Source: Toxoplasma gondii ME49
Lineage: Eukaryota; Apicomplexa; Conoidasida; Eucoccidiorida; Sarcocystidae
Direction of reading: 5' to 3'
Assembly: GCF_000006565.2 (NCBI RefSeq)
Contig: NC_031471.1
Span: 868,001-932,000, forward strand
DNA length: 64,000 bases
The notes beneath the pieces were generated by a model that was not told the origin of the DNA, ran no database searches, and saw only the letters and a list, made by a program, of their open reading frames with translations. This document shows positions 35,088 to 45,657 of the stretch, in pieces. Numbering within the stretch: position 1 is the stretch's first letter; every line of letters starts with the position of its first letter. The translations under genes were made by a program, and so were the position numbers.

Positions 35088-38000
35088 ATGTCTCTGCGAA
35101 AGCGACAGGAGGAGCAGCTGCACCAGGCGTTGCTCCTCTACCTCCAGCAGCGGTTCCCAGAGACGGCGCGGGTGTTCCAAGAGGAAGCACAACTCCATGT
35201 AAGTCGAAAAAAAGATGGGAGGGAGGGGCTTCACAGTCACTACGCAGGCGCGACATCCGTTTCGACAGGAGCTGCGCGAACGCCGCCGGATCCTCAGACG
35301 CAGTCCAGGTCGAGAACGTTGCTCGCAGCCGCCCTCGCCAGATGGCCGCGGCTGTATGTACACCTCAAGTGGTGGACACGAAAGACATGTGGGACAGAGG
35401 TGACCGCTTGCGCTGGAGATCTAGGAGACATGCAAACAGGCTTGAACGCAGACCAGAGCCGGAAGCGAGTGTAAACGGTTTCAGGCGACGCAGAGGTTTC
35501 TCTCGGCAGAAGTGACGTCTTGTAGAATCTGCATGCAGGTCGAACAGACTGGAGCTTCTCTTGAGCGTTTTTCCTCTTTGGAAGAGAAATTCAGATGCAG
35601 TTGCGAAGGTTGATGAATATATGCAGCGAAAAAAACGCGACGCGTGGGGTTCGATGTCTCTGGTGTACGGACGCTCGACATGAGGAACACAGTGGACTCG
35701 TCATTTGTGGCATCCTTGAGTCTCTGGAGACGCCCGGAGCTCTCGCCTCTTTTCACCAGTCTCGCCTGCACGAGAGGAATCTGCGCTGCTTTTCTGACTG
35801 GCCTCGGTCACATTGTTCTCCGTCAGATCAGACAGCCAGACAGTCTCTTCGCTTTTCCTCTCCTTCACAGTGTCGTCTCCTATTTGCGTCCTTCCTTTTT
35901 CACTCGTGATTCGATTCGCCTCTTCGACACACTGCGGCTCTTCACTTCGCGTTGCAGATCCCCAGAGCCTCTGTCGTGGACTCTTGCTTTCGTTTGTCCC
36001 TATCCCTTCTTTCAGCATGTGTCTGTCTTCCTCGTCTCCCCTCCTTTTTTTCTGCTCCCCTCTCCGTTTTTTCTGATCTCCCCTCTCCGTTTTTTCTGCT
36101 CCCCTCTCCGTTTTTTCTGCTCCCCTCTCCGTTTTTTCTGCTCCCCTCTCCGTTTTTTCTGCTGCCCTCTCCGTTTTTTCTGCTCTTCCCTCCCCGGCAT
36201 CTTTCTCATCTTCTCGGGGTTCCCGCTGCGCCTGTTCCCGTGGCTGTTCTGTCTCTCCCCCCGTCTCACTGCGTGCTTCTGAGCCCCTCAACATCACGCG
36301 TTTTCTCGGTTTTTCCTTTTTCTCTGTCTTTTTTTCTGATTTTCGCCTGTTTTCCCTCGCCTTTTCTCTCTCTGCGTCTGCTTTAGGGGGGCACCGCGGG
36401 AGTGTCTGCAGACGCCTCGAGTGGAGGGAACCTCGAGAACGAAGGGGCATCTCCCGGGCGAGAAAGACTGTCTGCGGCTCTCGACATGGACGCCGACCTG
36501 CTCCCGCGGCGATGGGCGGCGACAGCGCGCTTGCAGGCGTCTGTGGCGCGTCTGCAGAATCAGGTGAGTCGACAGCAAGAGCAGATCGCTCTCCTCATGT
36601 CGGCGGCTGCAGGACGAGACGCAGGAGGAGACGCGTTCGCTTCGGAGCCCTCAGGGGCGAACGGGGCGGTAGAGAAGGACAAGGAGGCCGCTGTCCACAC
36701 AGCTGAGGACTCAGCGAAGAGAGAAGAGAGATCCCTCACGCTCCCTGCCGGACCTGCGGTGTACGTACTCCCGGGCCAAAGGTGCCCCGTCAACGCCCTC
36801 GCAGTTCATCCCCTTCTGGCTCAGCTCGTCACTGCCGCAGACGACGGCATCGTCCGGGTGAGGGAAGGTTGAGGACGAGAGAAAAAGAGAGGAGAGAGGG
36901 AAGAAGGCGGATTGAAAGGAGAAGAGGAGAGAGGAAGATACGCCAGCCTCGGAGAGTGAGAGAGAGGACGGAAGCGAACTTGCTGAAGAGAAGGACGAGA
37001 CACAAACGCAGGGGTGTCCACGCGTGGAGAGCAGCGGACTACATCATGTTACAGGGAGGCGTCTTTCCAAGAAAAAGCTTTTCCGTGGTTGTGAGAACCT
37101 GAGACTGTTACGTTTCGAGAGACAAAGAGGGAAACATCTCAATTGCATGGGGTGTGACCGAAAGGCAGAGGCACAGAAGGGCACCTGTTTAGTAAGTGGA
37201 TGAACGCTTTTTACGCCTGGCATGTATGGATAATATGGATAATACTCGACGCTTCTATAGTTAAAACCGGTACTGTTGGAACGACGTGGATTTGGGGGGA
37301 CGAGGCGGTCGATACACGCCTCTCGATACACTCCCTGCCTGGGAGGTTTTCTTCTTCAAAACGCAAAGAAGACTGCAAGTGTCTCTCTTTTCTCTCAGGT
37401 GTTCCATATCATGCGAAACTCGGGCAAGTTCGAGAGTCAGTTCAAGGCTCACAGTGCATCCGTCAATGACGTTGCCTTCGATCCGTCCGGCCGCTGGTGC
37501 GTGGGTGTCCGTCGGAGTTTTCTTCGGCAACCTGCTCGCCTCACAGATTTCACCGTGGCGCTTCTTTTATTCCGTTTTCTTTTTCTTTTGTCGCGCTCTC
37601 CCTCTTTCTACGACTCCCTACGTGTGTGGGTTCTCTCCTGCCGCCTTTCCGTCTGTGCGGTTGTTTTCCCTCCTGGGTGGCGTCTGCCTCTTGCTTCAGC
37701 TTTCTCTTTCCTCGCTCGCCTCTCTTTCGAGCCTCCATCGCCGGAGAGTTGGTCTCTCGCACTCCACTGCGGCGTCTTTGCTTCCCTGCGCAGTGTCTCT
37801 GTTTTTTCTCTCTGCGCAGCCGACTGCTGAGTTGTTGTCACAGCCGGGTCTGCATTTTTCTCTCAGGTTCGGAAGTGCATCCTCGGACATGACAGTGCGC
37901 ATCTTCGATGTGCAGCAGAACTACGAACCTTTCAGGACACTTCAGGGTCATGACGACGTCGTTTCTGTAAGGCTCTAGACAGACCCTATTTCAGCGCTTT

Positions 38001-41000
38001 CTTCGCGCTTCTTTCCTCGCCTCTCCTCCCTGGTATCTTTATTCTCCCTCGTCTCCTCGCCGTGCTCTCTTCCCCTCTCTCCCCTCATCTGCCCGTCCAC
38101 CCCTCTCCCTTTGTTTCGCAGTCCTTCTCCCGTCCACTTCATCTCCAGCAGCATGGCGTACCCTCTCCGTGTCTCGCCTGCTCTCCGGCGGCTTCCACAT
38201 CTGGGGGAGACTCGGTTTCTGTTTTTTTCAGGCGCTGCAGTTCTGTGAACTCGCGGGCTCGCGTGCAGGCGCCCAGCCGTGCTCGGCCTTCAGCGCCTCA
38301 CCAGACGTTTCCTCTGTCTCCTCGCTCTTCGTCTTCTCCTGCTCACGTGATGGAACAGTAAAGCTGTGGTCTCTCGCCTCGGGACTCTGTCTCCGGACGT
38401 TCTCGCCGTCGCCTGAGGAGTCTTTTTCGCTCAACAAGGAGGCGTGGATTCGAGACGTCGCCGTCCCCGAAGAGTCGCTGCGGGCCGCGAAAGTCTTTGC
38501 GAGCTGTGGCAACGGTCAAAAGTAAGAAACATGCGCGACGCATACTTTGCACAGACGCGAAGCCGGTGTCTTCCACCCTGTGGCGAGGAGCTGAAAGGCT
38601 GCTGAGACACGCACAGCCGCTAGGTCTGTCTCCCTGGAGACCAGCAGGTGTTTCTGAAAGGTTTTAAGGATATGTCGGCGAAGGTATAGAACCTGTCTGG
38701 GTGGAGAAAAGGTCTGTCTCTGGGGCGTTGCCGTCTGTGGCTTCACAGTGGATATAGAGAGTCAGGGTGCTCTGCGGCCCGGTTTGTTCTTCCCCTCGTT
38801 GAGATCTGCCAAAGGACCCTTTGGATTCGCTTTTTCTGAGGGGGAAATGGGTCGTAAAAACAATGAAGTGGTGAAGTTGGGGCGCCCTCAAATCGAGCGT
38901 CGCCAGGTCCACGTGGAAAGGCCTGTGTGAACGTTTCGTTTTTTCAGAGTGACTCTCTGGCGCTACGACTTGGGCGTTTCAGTTCGGGAGATGACCGGAC
39001 ACTCGCACGTGGTTGAGAGTGTCGTCTTTGCGTCAGAAAAAATGCTTCGGCTGCTTCACGCTCAGAAGCGAGCTCCTTCGCCTCTCCCTGGAAGTATTCT
39101 CGTAAGTGGACGCCACCCATTCTCGACAGCGTTTCGCTCTAGGGGAGACACGGCCTGGTCGTTCTCGCTCCCGGTTGGTATGTGACTCAAATGCGTTTCA
39201 CCGTTCTTGATATTGCATTGGCATGTTGATGACATAAAGATGGACAAACCACCGGTTTTGGATGGACCTGCGTTTAACACCACTCTGTGCTGGTCTTTGG
39301 CGGCCGTGGGCCGCCTTCAACGGGAAGGCGAAGCAGTTCACAAAACGGTTCGAGGTCTTTCTGCTCCATCCGCTCACGCTCTGTCGAGGGGGCGCGAGTT
39401 CTGCAGCGAAGCTGGTTTCCCCAGACAAGCACACACATGGAACGGCGCGCAACTCTGCTGATGCTTCCGAGGCTCCTCAAGAACCAGCACAAGCTGCGCG
39501 TCGAAAAAGAGCACCACCGCCTGAACTGTGTGCATTTGCCTTTTGGGGGGACAGACGCGATCTGCGTGAGCCGACCACAGGGACGGCTCCGCGACGCCAG
39601 GGTCCGTTGTGAAGCGTCCTCGTTTGCTGTGGAACGAATAGAGACCACCGGCGTTCACAACCGGTGCAGGAAGAGATACAGACAACCCAGTCGGCTCGTT
39701 ACCGTCTTTGCGAGTCCTTGCTCGAGGCGCGCGAGAGAGGGAGAGATTCGCTTGCGTGTGCCAAAGAAAGAGGAAAGCAACTTCTCAGACGCTACGGTGA
39801 TCAGAGCCGCGTTTTCTGGGCGATCGACCCGTTGCATCACGCCCAAGCTGCAGCGCACCGACGCAGGTCTCTGCAGAGGCGACTGACGTCTCTGACAAAA
39901 CAGGTCTCTCTCTTCTGCGTGCTTCCCTGCATGCCGAATGTCCTGCGCCACAGACCTGGAGAGGTGGAAGCCTCGAATGTAAAACACTCGAATTTCCAAA
40001 AGACGATTTCCTGCTGCGCCCACGAGTTTGTGGCTTCCGACTGTCACCGTGCGAGACTCGCGTCTGCGCTTCCCTTCTGCTTTGAGAGACTGTGGCTTGG
40101 CATCGCACTTCCACTTCTTTGCTGCATGCAGGACGAAACAGCTCTTCAGGAAACTGAGAAGTCTGCCGGCACCAGCAGCGTCTTGCGGGTCGCTGGCCTT
40201 GTCCTCTTTTCTGCATCAAGAGATCGAACGTTGCGCATGTGGGATGCTATGCAAGGCACAACCATGCATGTCTTTGTGAGCGAAAAGTGATCTACGGTGA
40301 TGGAGAAGAGCGAATAAAGTACACCGAAAGAAGAGAGAAAGAAGCGGGAGTTGCAGAAGAACAGTAAAGCGCTGAAGAAGAAGGAAGAAGGAAGAAGGAA
40401 GGGAGAAGTGAAAAAGAGGAGGGGGGAGATGGGAAGGGAGAGGGAGAAGAAGCGGGCAACGGAGGAGAGACAGACCACGACGCGACTGAGTCACAGACGA
40501 GACGGCTGTGGACGCATGTGTGTTTTCGACCGTAAAGAGAATGCAGACAGCACGTATGCCGCCAGAGTCTCTGTTTCGAAATACTCGCTTCCATATCCAT
40601 AAGATGCATTTATAAAATAGTGACTCTTCTGAGGGGGAATGCGCCCCCGTGTGTCTATTTTCTCTTCAGCGTATATATATATATATATGTATATATATGT
40701 ATATATATGTATATATATATATACATGAACCCTGAACCGTTTTTTACAGGAAGTGTGTCTGTTTTCTCCCTTTCTCGTTATATCCGTATATATCTATGTA
40801 TGTGTGTGTATCTCACGATGAAGTCCATGTAGCGAAGACGTATGTTTTGTTTTGTCCGTGTCTCACTCTACATCTATATTCGTTTTTTTTATGTGGACGC
40901 AGCCGTATTTCAGTTGAGAGATTCACCGAGAAGGTGTTAGGTGGAGAGGAACAGTTTTTCGGTGCATGCAGGGCAGCTGGGGTGTACGCGTTTTTTCAGG

Positions 41001-42479
41001 TTGGCCATGACAACTGGGTCCGCCGCGTCGTGCTTCATCCCGGAGGGTCTCACATTATTTCTTGCAGTGACGATCGTTCGATTCGGTGCTGGAATATTCT
41101 ATCTGGTGAGAACGGAAAGCTGGGGCATTCGTTGTCGGCGCAAAGGCCAAGGCACAGCGAGAAGCAGAGGATGAACGCATGCACAGATCGAGGCTTACGC
41201 AGATCCCAACGGAGGGAAGAGAGACGGTAAAGCCACCGCACTAAGTGGGCCAGCTGGCAAGGAGGTGGACTGCAATCCTATGGAGGAGTGCCGACGCCAT
41301 CTCACGAAAACAATCTTCAGTTATTATAAAACGATTCGAAAGTCAGTAGCAGAGAAACGCTGCGTTCGCTGTCCAGCGTGCTTCGGTTAATTCTGTTTCT
41401 CGGGGCGCAGATGCTTTCTGGTGGCTGGGGGTTACGTGTGGATCTTTGTCAAGGCCAGACTTCTACACTTTTCTGTAAACGAGCAAGGCATCTGGAAGGC
41501 CTTCAACAGTGAACACAACGGGGCTCCTCTCGGTGTTTCTTCGCAGGCGCATGCGAGCGAGTTCTCTCATCCGCTCACTCCCAGTTCGTCACATGTCTTG
41601 GCTTCGATTTGTCGACGCAGCTGCTCGCGAGCGGTGAGGCGAAACACGTTGGAGGGAAGTGGAAAAACATGCAATGCATGGAGAGACTTGCATGCGTATT
41701 CCCGCGTAAAAAGAACGAGAGGCCCACCGCCATCTTAAACTACGCTTTCAACTGTGACGGATATGTTCGTGATCAGTCGTGTAGAGGCGTTAGCAGGTTA
41801 TATATATATATATATATATATATAGTAATCTATATACATATATGTATAGTTATATATATATATATATATATATGCGGATGAGTGCTCGAATTCCTCTTGG
41901 GAAGAACAATTCTTTTTGCTTCATGTGAAGATTGGCACATCGCATTATGCCTCCCAGTGCCTCTGAATATGTTCGGTTTCACTGTATGTATGTGTGAGGC
42001 CATTGAGGTGACGACAGGGAAATTTGATAGAATCGGAGTGGATGAGAGAAGCACCCGCATGTGAGGTGGAAGGCAGCTATCACATGAAGAAGGCAAACCG
42101 ATAAGCGACAGGGCTGCAGAGCTGGGGGTTCGAAATAAGCCTTTCTCTTTTCATGTGTTTACCCATGCACCTAAGTCCGTGCACAGTAGGTTTGCCGACG
42201 GATCCAAGAAACCGTATGTCTGCATTGGCAAGTAAGGTAGTGACCGCGCATAGATGAGTCTCTCTTTTATCTACGGCGCGTGGGTTGTTCCTCCTTTTTC
42301 GAGGACATTTTCTTTCCACATGTTTCTCTTTCGCACATTCGTTGTTTCCGCTGCTTCTGTATTTTGTTGTCGACTGTACAGGATCCCTCGACTGCACAGT
42401 CAAGCTCTGGAGCTGCAATCGCGCTCAGCAGAAGGAACTCGCCGAGAAACAGTTGAAGAAAAGTGAAGGACCTGCATGA
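35088..42479 (+). CDS. LIS1: LIS1 / PAFAH1B1 homologue: LisH, coiled coil, seven WD40 repeats; 10 exons, 552 aa
   Basis: Exons are 35088-35198, 36387-36857, 37399-37496, 37867-37966, 38232-38521, 38948-39101, 40132-40275, 41000-41105, 41547-41633 and 42382-42479. All junctions are GT-AG and phase-consistent, giving 1659 nt. Residues 1-37 form the LisH dimerisation motif ([20 protein letters not shown]). Residues near 80-110 form the coiled coil. Seven WD40 blades follow, ending in VRVFH, VRIFD, VKLWS, VTLWR, LRMWD, IRCWN and VKLWS. The stretch [16 protein letters not shown] is nearly identical in type to animal LIS1. LIS1 regulates cytoplasmic dynein and is expected at the centrosome/spindle pole and along microtubules. 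Compared with the usual length of about 410 aa, there are low-complexity insertions between LisH and the first blade and before blade five. The first blade ends in FH rather than WD. The start was chosen because it begins LisH at the family position. Confidence 0.95.
36041..36195 (+). repeat. 21-bp polypyrimidine minisatellite, about 7 copies
   Basis: The unit is CCCTCTCCGTTTTTTCTGCTC. It lies in intron 1 of the LIS1 gene (35199-36386), ending about 190 bp before the acceptor at 36386. Copies vary by one or two bases. Confidence 0.9.
40671..40725. repeat. (TATATATG)n microsatellite
   Basis: About 55 bp of simple repeat in LIS1 intron 7 (40276-40999). The same intron has a purine-rich stretch of AGAAGA/GGGAGA at about 40330-40460. 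Confidence 0.85.
41799..41874. repeat. (TA)n microsatellite
   Basis: About 75 bp of TA repeat interrupted by TAGTAATC and ATGTATAG, in the last LIS1 intron (41634-42381). Confidence 0.85.
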
Positions 42480-43243
42480 CGAGATGTCCACTGTCTTCGC
42501 CTTGAGTTTCCCAGTCAAATTTGCCCGTTCCCGTTGCCATTTCTGTTCAGCTTCTATTCGTTTCGCTGGACTTACCTAGTTTCTGGACCCTGCATCGTCG
42601 CTCACTCACCGTACTTTTCCTTTGTTCCTCCGACCTCCTCTGTTTTGGGGTCGGGAGAGGCATCCCGAAGCAAACAAGTTCACACAAGTTTTCAGAGAAG
42701 CACGGGGCGTCCACAGCGGTCGTCATGCTGGTGCATACAAGTGCATGCGTATGCTTTCAAAAATGGATGCAAGCACACCAATGTGTGGACTTGCGAGGTA
42801 TGCATACGACTTACCCCCCGTGTGTACGGCATCTGCTGACACCCATGGTCACATCGGTTGTTGTCTAGTCGATGTGGTTCTCGGAGGAAACAAATCTTTT
42901 GTCTCCGAAACAGCTGGAAGGTAAATCCTTGAGAAGCGCGGCTCATAGGAGTCGAAACGGACGGAGTTTAGCAGACCCCCCCGAGTGAGGGCGCAGGACC
43001 GAGAAGTCTAGTCTTCTCTTCTTCCGTACTTTTCCCTGCATTTCACACCCCTGGTATGACTCCACACCGCGTGTAAATGTCCCTTAGGTGACACCCGCAG
43101 CAGCGCGTAGGAGGAAGTAGATGTCAGTGTAGACGTTTTTGAGATGAGAGACGATAACGTAAAATGCCGCCGATAACTTCTGCATTATACACACTCTCTC
43201 TCCACGCCTAGGATGACAGGTACGGCGGCACACGGAGGAAAGT

Positions 43244-43260
43244 GGGGGGGGGGGGGGGGG
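43244..43260 (+). repeat. G17 homopolymer
   Basis: An uninterrupted run of 17 G between LIS1 and MIC3. Its length is likely to vary between strains, or to be misread by sequencing. Confidence 0.9.
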
Positions 43261-44148
43261 CGAACAGAAAGGTCACATGGAAGGCCGCTCGACTCTCCAC
43301 TCACGAAGTGAAGGCTTCGTCCCGTTTTGCTGGACAACGAATGCGAACTTCTTCACTCGCTTGTGACACACACAACTCCAGAGGCACAGAGATGTGAAGC
43401 AGAAGAGTGGCGTGTGCGTCGCTTCTGTCGGCGGCAAGCCCCGCTCCGTCTCTTTGGTGGCGATTCTGGTGTGCACCGTGTGCCAAGAAGTTGCGTGTCA
43501 CGCGACTTTTGGAAATGCATCAGGTTCAGAGTCGTTATGTTGCGATTCAGGCTCTCGGCAGAGAATCATTTCCCTGTAAGCTAGTTGAACTCGCCTTTTT
43601 AAAAGCGGCAGCAGTGCCCTTGTGGAAGGCCTCACTGTGCCTACTTTCCTCGTCCTGAGTTTTTCCGCCTTCGGCCTCATTTTTTGCTCACCAAAATCGT
43701 GTCCTACCGTCAAGTTTTGCCATAGACTCCTACGGGAAAAAACAAGCCGGTCGACACGGACGACGCCCGCAGGGAAGCGTCCCCTCCGCAGAAATCGGGA
43801 GACAACTGTCGTTGACGGTGCTGCGCGAAAGGTCACAGAGTTTCCAGTGTGTTCATCAGACCTCACTGTGCACTGTTAGCGGCCGCTGTCCCGCCTGGTC
43901 AACAAGTATCACACCCTCGTCCCCGCCATTGGCACGGAGCTCGATGAGCTGCAGTGTCGCTTTTAGGGGAGTCGTGCAATCACGCCGCAACACAGGCGTG
44001 ATTCGATCTTCAATTGCTAGGTAACCACTCGTGCTTGGTAGCTCTGCAATGGCTCGAGCGACGGGGGTGATGCAACATGCTGCTAAAAACTCGACAGACG
44101 TGTCACCGGAACCCACCTAAATAGGAGACCACGGGTCTCTGGTGTGTC

Positions 44149-44182
44149 GCGTCGCATTCTCGCGTCGCATTCTCGCGTCGCA
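44149..44182 (+). promoter_or_regulatory. Direct repeat GCGTCGCATTCTC upstream of MIC3
   Basis: Two exact tandem copies (44149-44161 and 44162-44174) are followed by a partial third copy of eight bases (44175-44182), about 400 bp before the MIC3 ATG. Tandem short motifs are known to drive several Toxoplasma surface and secretory gene promoters (for example the SAG1 repeats), so a promoter or upstream element is a reasonable inference. Function is not shown by the sequence. Confidence 0.4.
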
Positions 44183-44577
44183 ATGACCGGCCAGTTGCTC
44201 GACGTCGCCAGCCGGGACTGAAGAGCGTTCATCGAGTCAGCAGCATTGCGTCCCCTTGCTCGGTGAAAAAAGACTCTCTGGTCGAGTCTAGCTCGTGTCA
44301 CTTCTGTTTCTAACCTCCTTCGTTCACCGGTACACCTCCGATGTGACTTTTGGTACACTTGCCCTGTCGCACGACGCACGCTGTCACTCAACTTGCTGCT
44401 AGCGCAATCGATAGGTTCCCTCGAACCAGCCATCACACACACACCTTTTCCGGGAAGACGTTTGCGGGCGGTGGGTCGCAGCTCGTCGAGAGTGCGTTTC
44501 TGTGCATTTCTGTGGGCAGTGCAGCGCGTTTGCGCGCCTTACTCTGTGTGTAACTTCCTTGTCCAACACTGGTAAAA

Positions 44578-45657
44578 ATGCGAGGCGGGACGTCCGCGCT
44601 GTTGCACGCGCTCACCTTCAGTGGGGCCGTGTGGATGTGCACCCCAGCGGAGGCTTTGCCGATTCAGAAGTCTGTGCAGCTGGGCAGCTTTGACAAAGTT
44701 GTGCCGAGCCGCGAAGTCGTCTCTGAGAGTCTTGCTCCGTCTTTCGCGGTGACTGAGACTCACTCGTCTGTGCAATCCCCCAGCAAGCAGGAGACGCAAC
44801 TCTGTGCTATCTCGAGTGAAGGCAAGCCATGTCGAAACCGTCAGTTGCACACTGACAACGGGTACTTCATCGGGGCCAGTTGCCCCAAGAGCGCTTGCTG
44901 CAGCAAGACCATGTGCGGCCCCGGCGGCTGCGGAGAATTCTGCTCCAGCAACTGGATTTTTTGCAGCAGTTCGCTCATCTACCATCCTGACAAAAGCTAT
45001 GGAGGAGACTGCAGCTGTGAAAAGCAGGGCCATCGGTGCGACAAAAACGCAGAATGCGTCGAAAACTTGGACGCGGGTGGGGGTGTGCACTGCAAGTGCA
45101 AAGACGGCTTCGTCGGCACTGGGTTGACTTGCTCCGAGGATCCTTGTTCAAAAAGAGGGAACGCGAAGTGCGGACCCAACGGGACGTGCATCGTCGTCGA
45201 TTCAGTCAGCTACACATGCACCTGCGGCGACGGCGAAACTCTAGTGAACCTCCCGGAAGGGGGACAAGGATGCAAGAGGACTGGATGTCATGCCTTCAGG
45301 GAGAACTGCAGCCCTGGTAGATGTATTGATGACGCCTCGCATGAGAATGGCTACACCTGCGAGTGCCCCACAGGGTACTCACGTGAGGTGACTTCCAAGG
45401 CGGAGGAGTCGTGTGTGGAAGGAGTCGAAGTCACGCTGGCTGAGAAATGCGAGAAGGAATTCGGCATCAGCGCGTCATCCTGCAAATGCGATAACGGATA
45501 CTCCGGATCTGCTTCCGCAACCTCCCACCATGGGAAAGGAGAATCGGGATCCGAGGGGAGCTTGAGTGAAAAAATGAATATTGTCTTCAAGTGCCCCAGT
45601 GGCTACCATCCAAGATACCATGCCCACACCGTGACGTGTGAGAAAATTAAGCAGTGA
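44578..45657 (+). CDS. MIC3: Microneme protein MIC3 (CBL lectin domain plus EGF-like domains), single exon, 359 aa
   Basis: An intronless frame of 359 codons. A signal peptide of about 26 residues ends at the TPAEA region. A propeptide follows, to about residue 66 (family knowledge: it is removed in the secretory pathway). The chitin-binding-like (CBL) domain at about 75-145 is Cys-rich and contains W126 and F128, the aromatic residues reported as required for binding. It is followed by Cys-rich EGF-like modules (about 147-180, 185-225, 228-265, then two less regular ones to residue 357), recognisable from patterns such as CDKNAECVENL and CKCKDGFVGTGLTC. MIC3 is secreted from micronemes, dimerises, binds host-cell surfaces through the CBL domain and travels with the transmembrane protein MIC8. 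There is no transmembrane segment or GPI signal at the C-terminus, as expected. The start is fixed by the signal peptide and an AAAAATGC context. Length and residue numbering match the T. gondii protein rather than the slightly longer Neospora one, from memory. Confidence 0.97.
   Translation: MRGGTSALLHALTFSGAVWMCTPAEALPIQKSVQLGSFDKVVPSREVVSESLAPSFAVTETHSSVQSPSKQETQLCAISSEGKPCRNRQLHTDNGYFIGASCPKSACCSKTMCGPGGCGEFCSSNWIFCSSSLIYHPDKSYGGDCSCEKQGHRCDKNAECVENLDAGGGVHCKCKDGFVGTGLTCSEDPCSKRGNAKCGPNGTCIVVDSVSYTCTCGDGETLVNLPEGGQGCKRTGCHAFRENCSPGRCIDDASHENGYTCECPTGYSREVTSKAEESCVEGVEVTLAEKCEKEFGISASSCKCDNGYSGSASATSHHGKGESGSEGSLSEKMNIVFKCPSGYHPRYHAHTVTCEKIKQ

Larger units (their letters stand above)
42480..44577. 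other. LIS1 3' flank and MIC3 promoter region
   Basis: This 2.1-kb region lies between the LIS1 stop and the MIC3 start. It contains a G17 run at 43244-43260 and a 13-bp direct repeat at 44149-44182. No credible coding sequence was seen; the open frames here are short and overlap on both strands. Confidence 0.55.

Noticed and set aside
42083..42145. tRNA-like B-box (GGTTCGAAAT) near 42130
   Set aside because: No matching A-box, acceptor stem or anticodon stem could be folded around it, and it lies in a LIS1 intron.
44578..45657. MIC3 as the Neospora caninum orthologue
   Set aside because: Length (359 aa) and residue positions such as W126 agree with what I remember of the T. gondii protein. 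A strain-level or Hammondia assignment cannot be settled from sequence alone.
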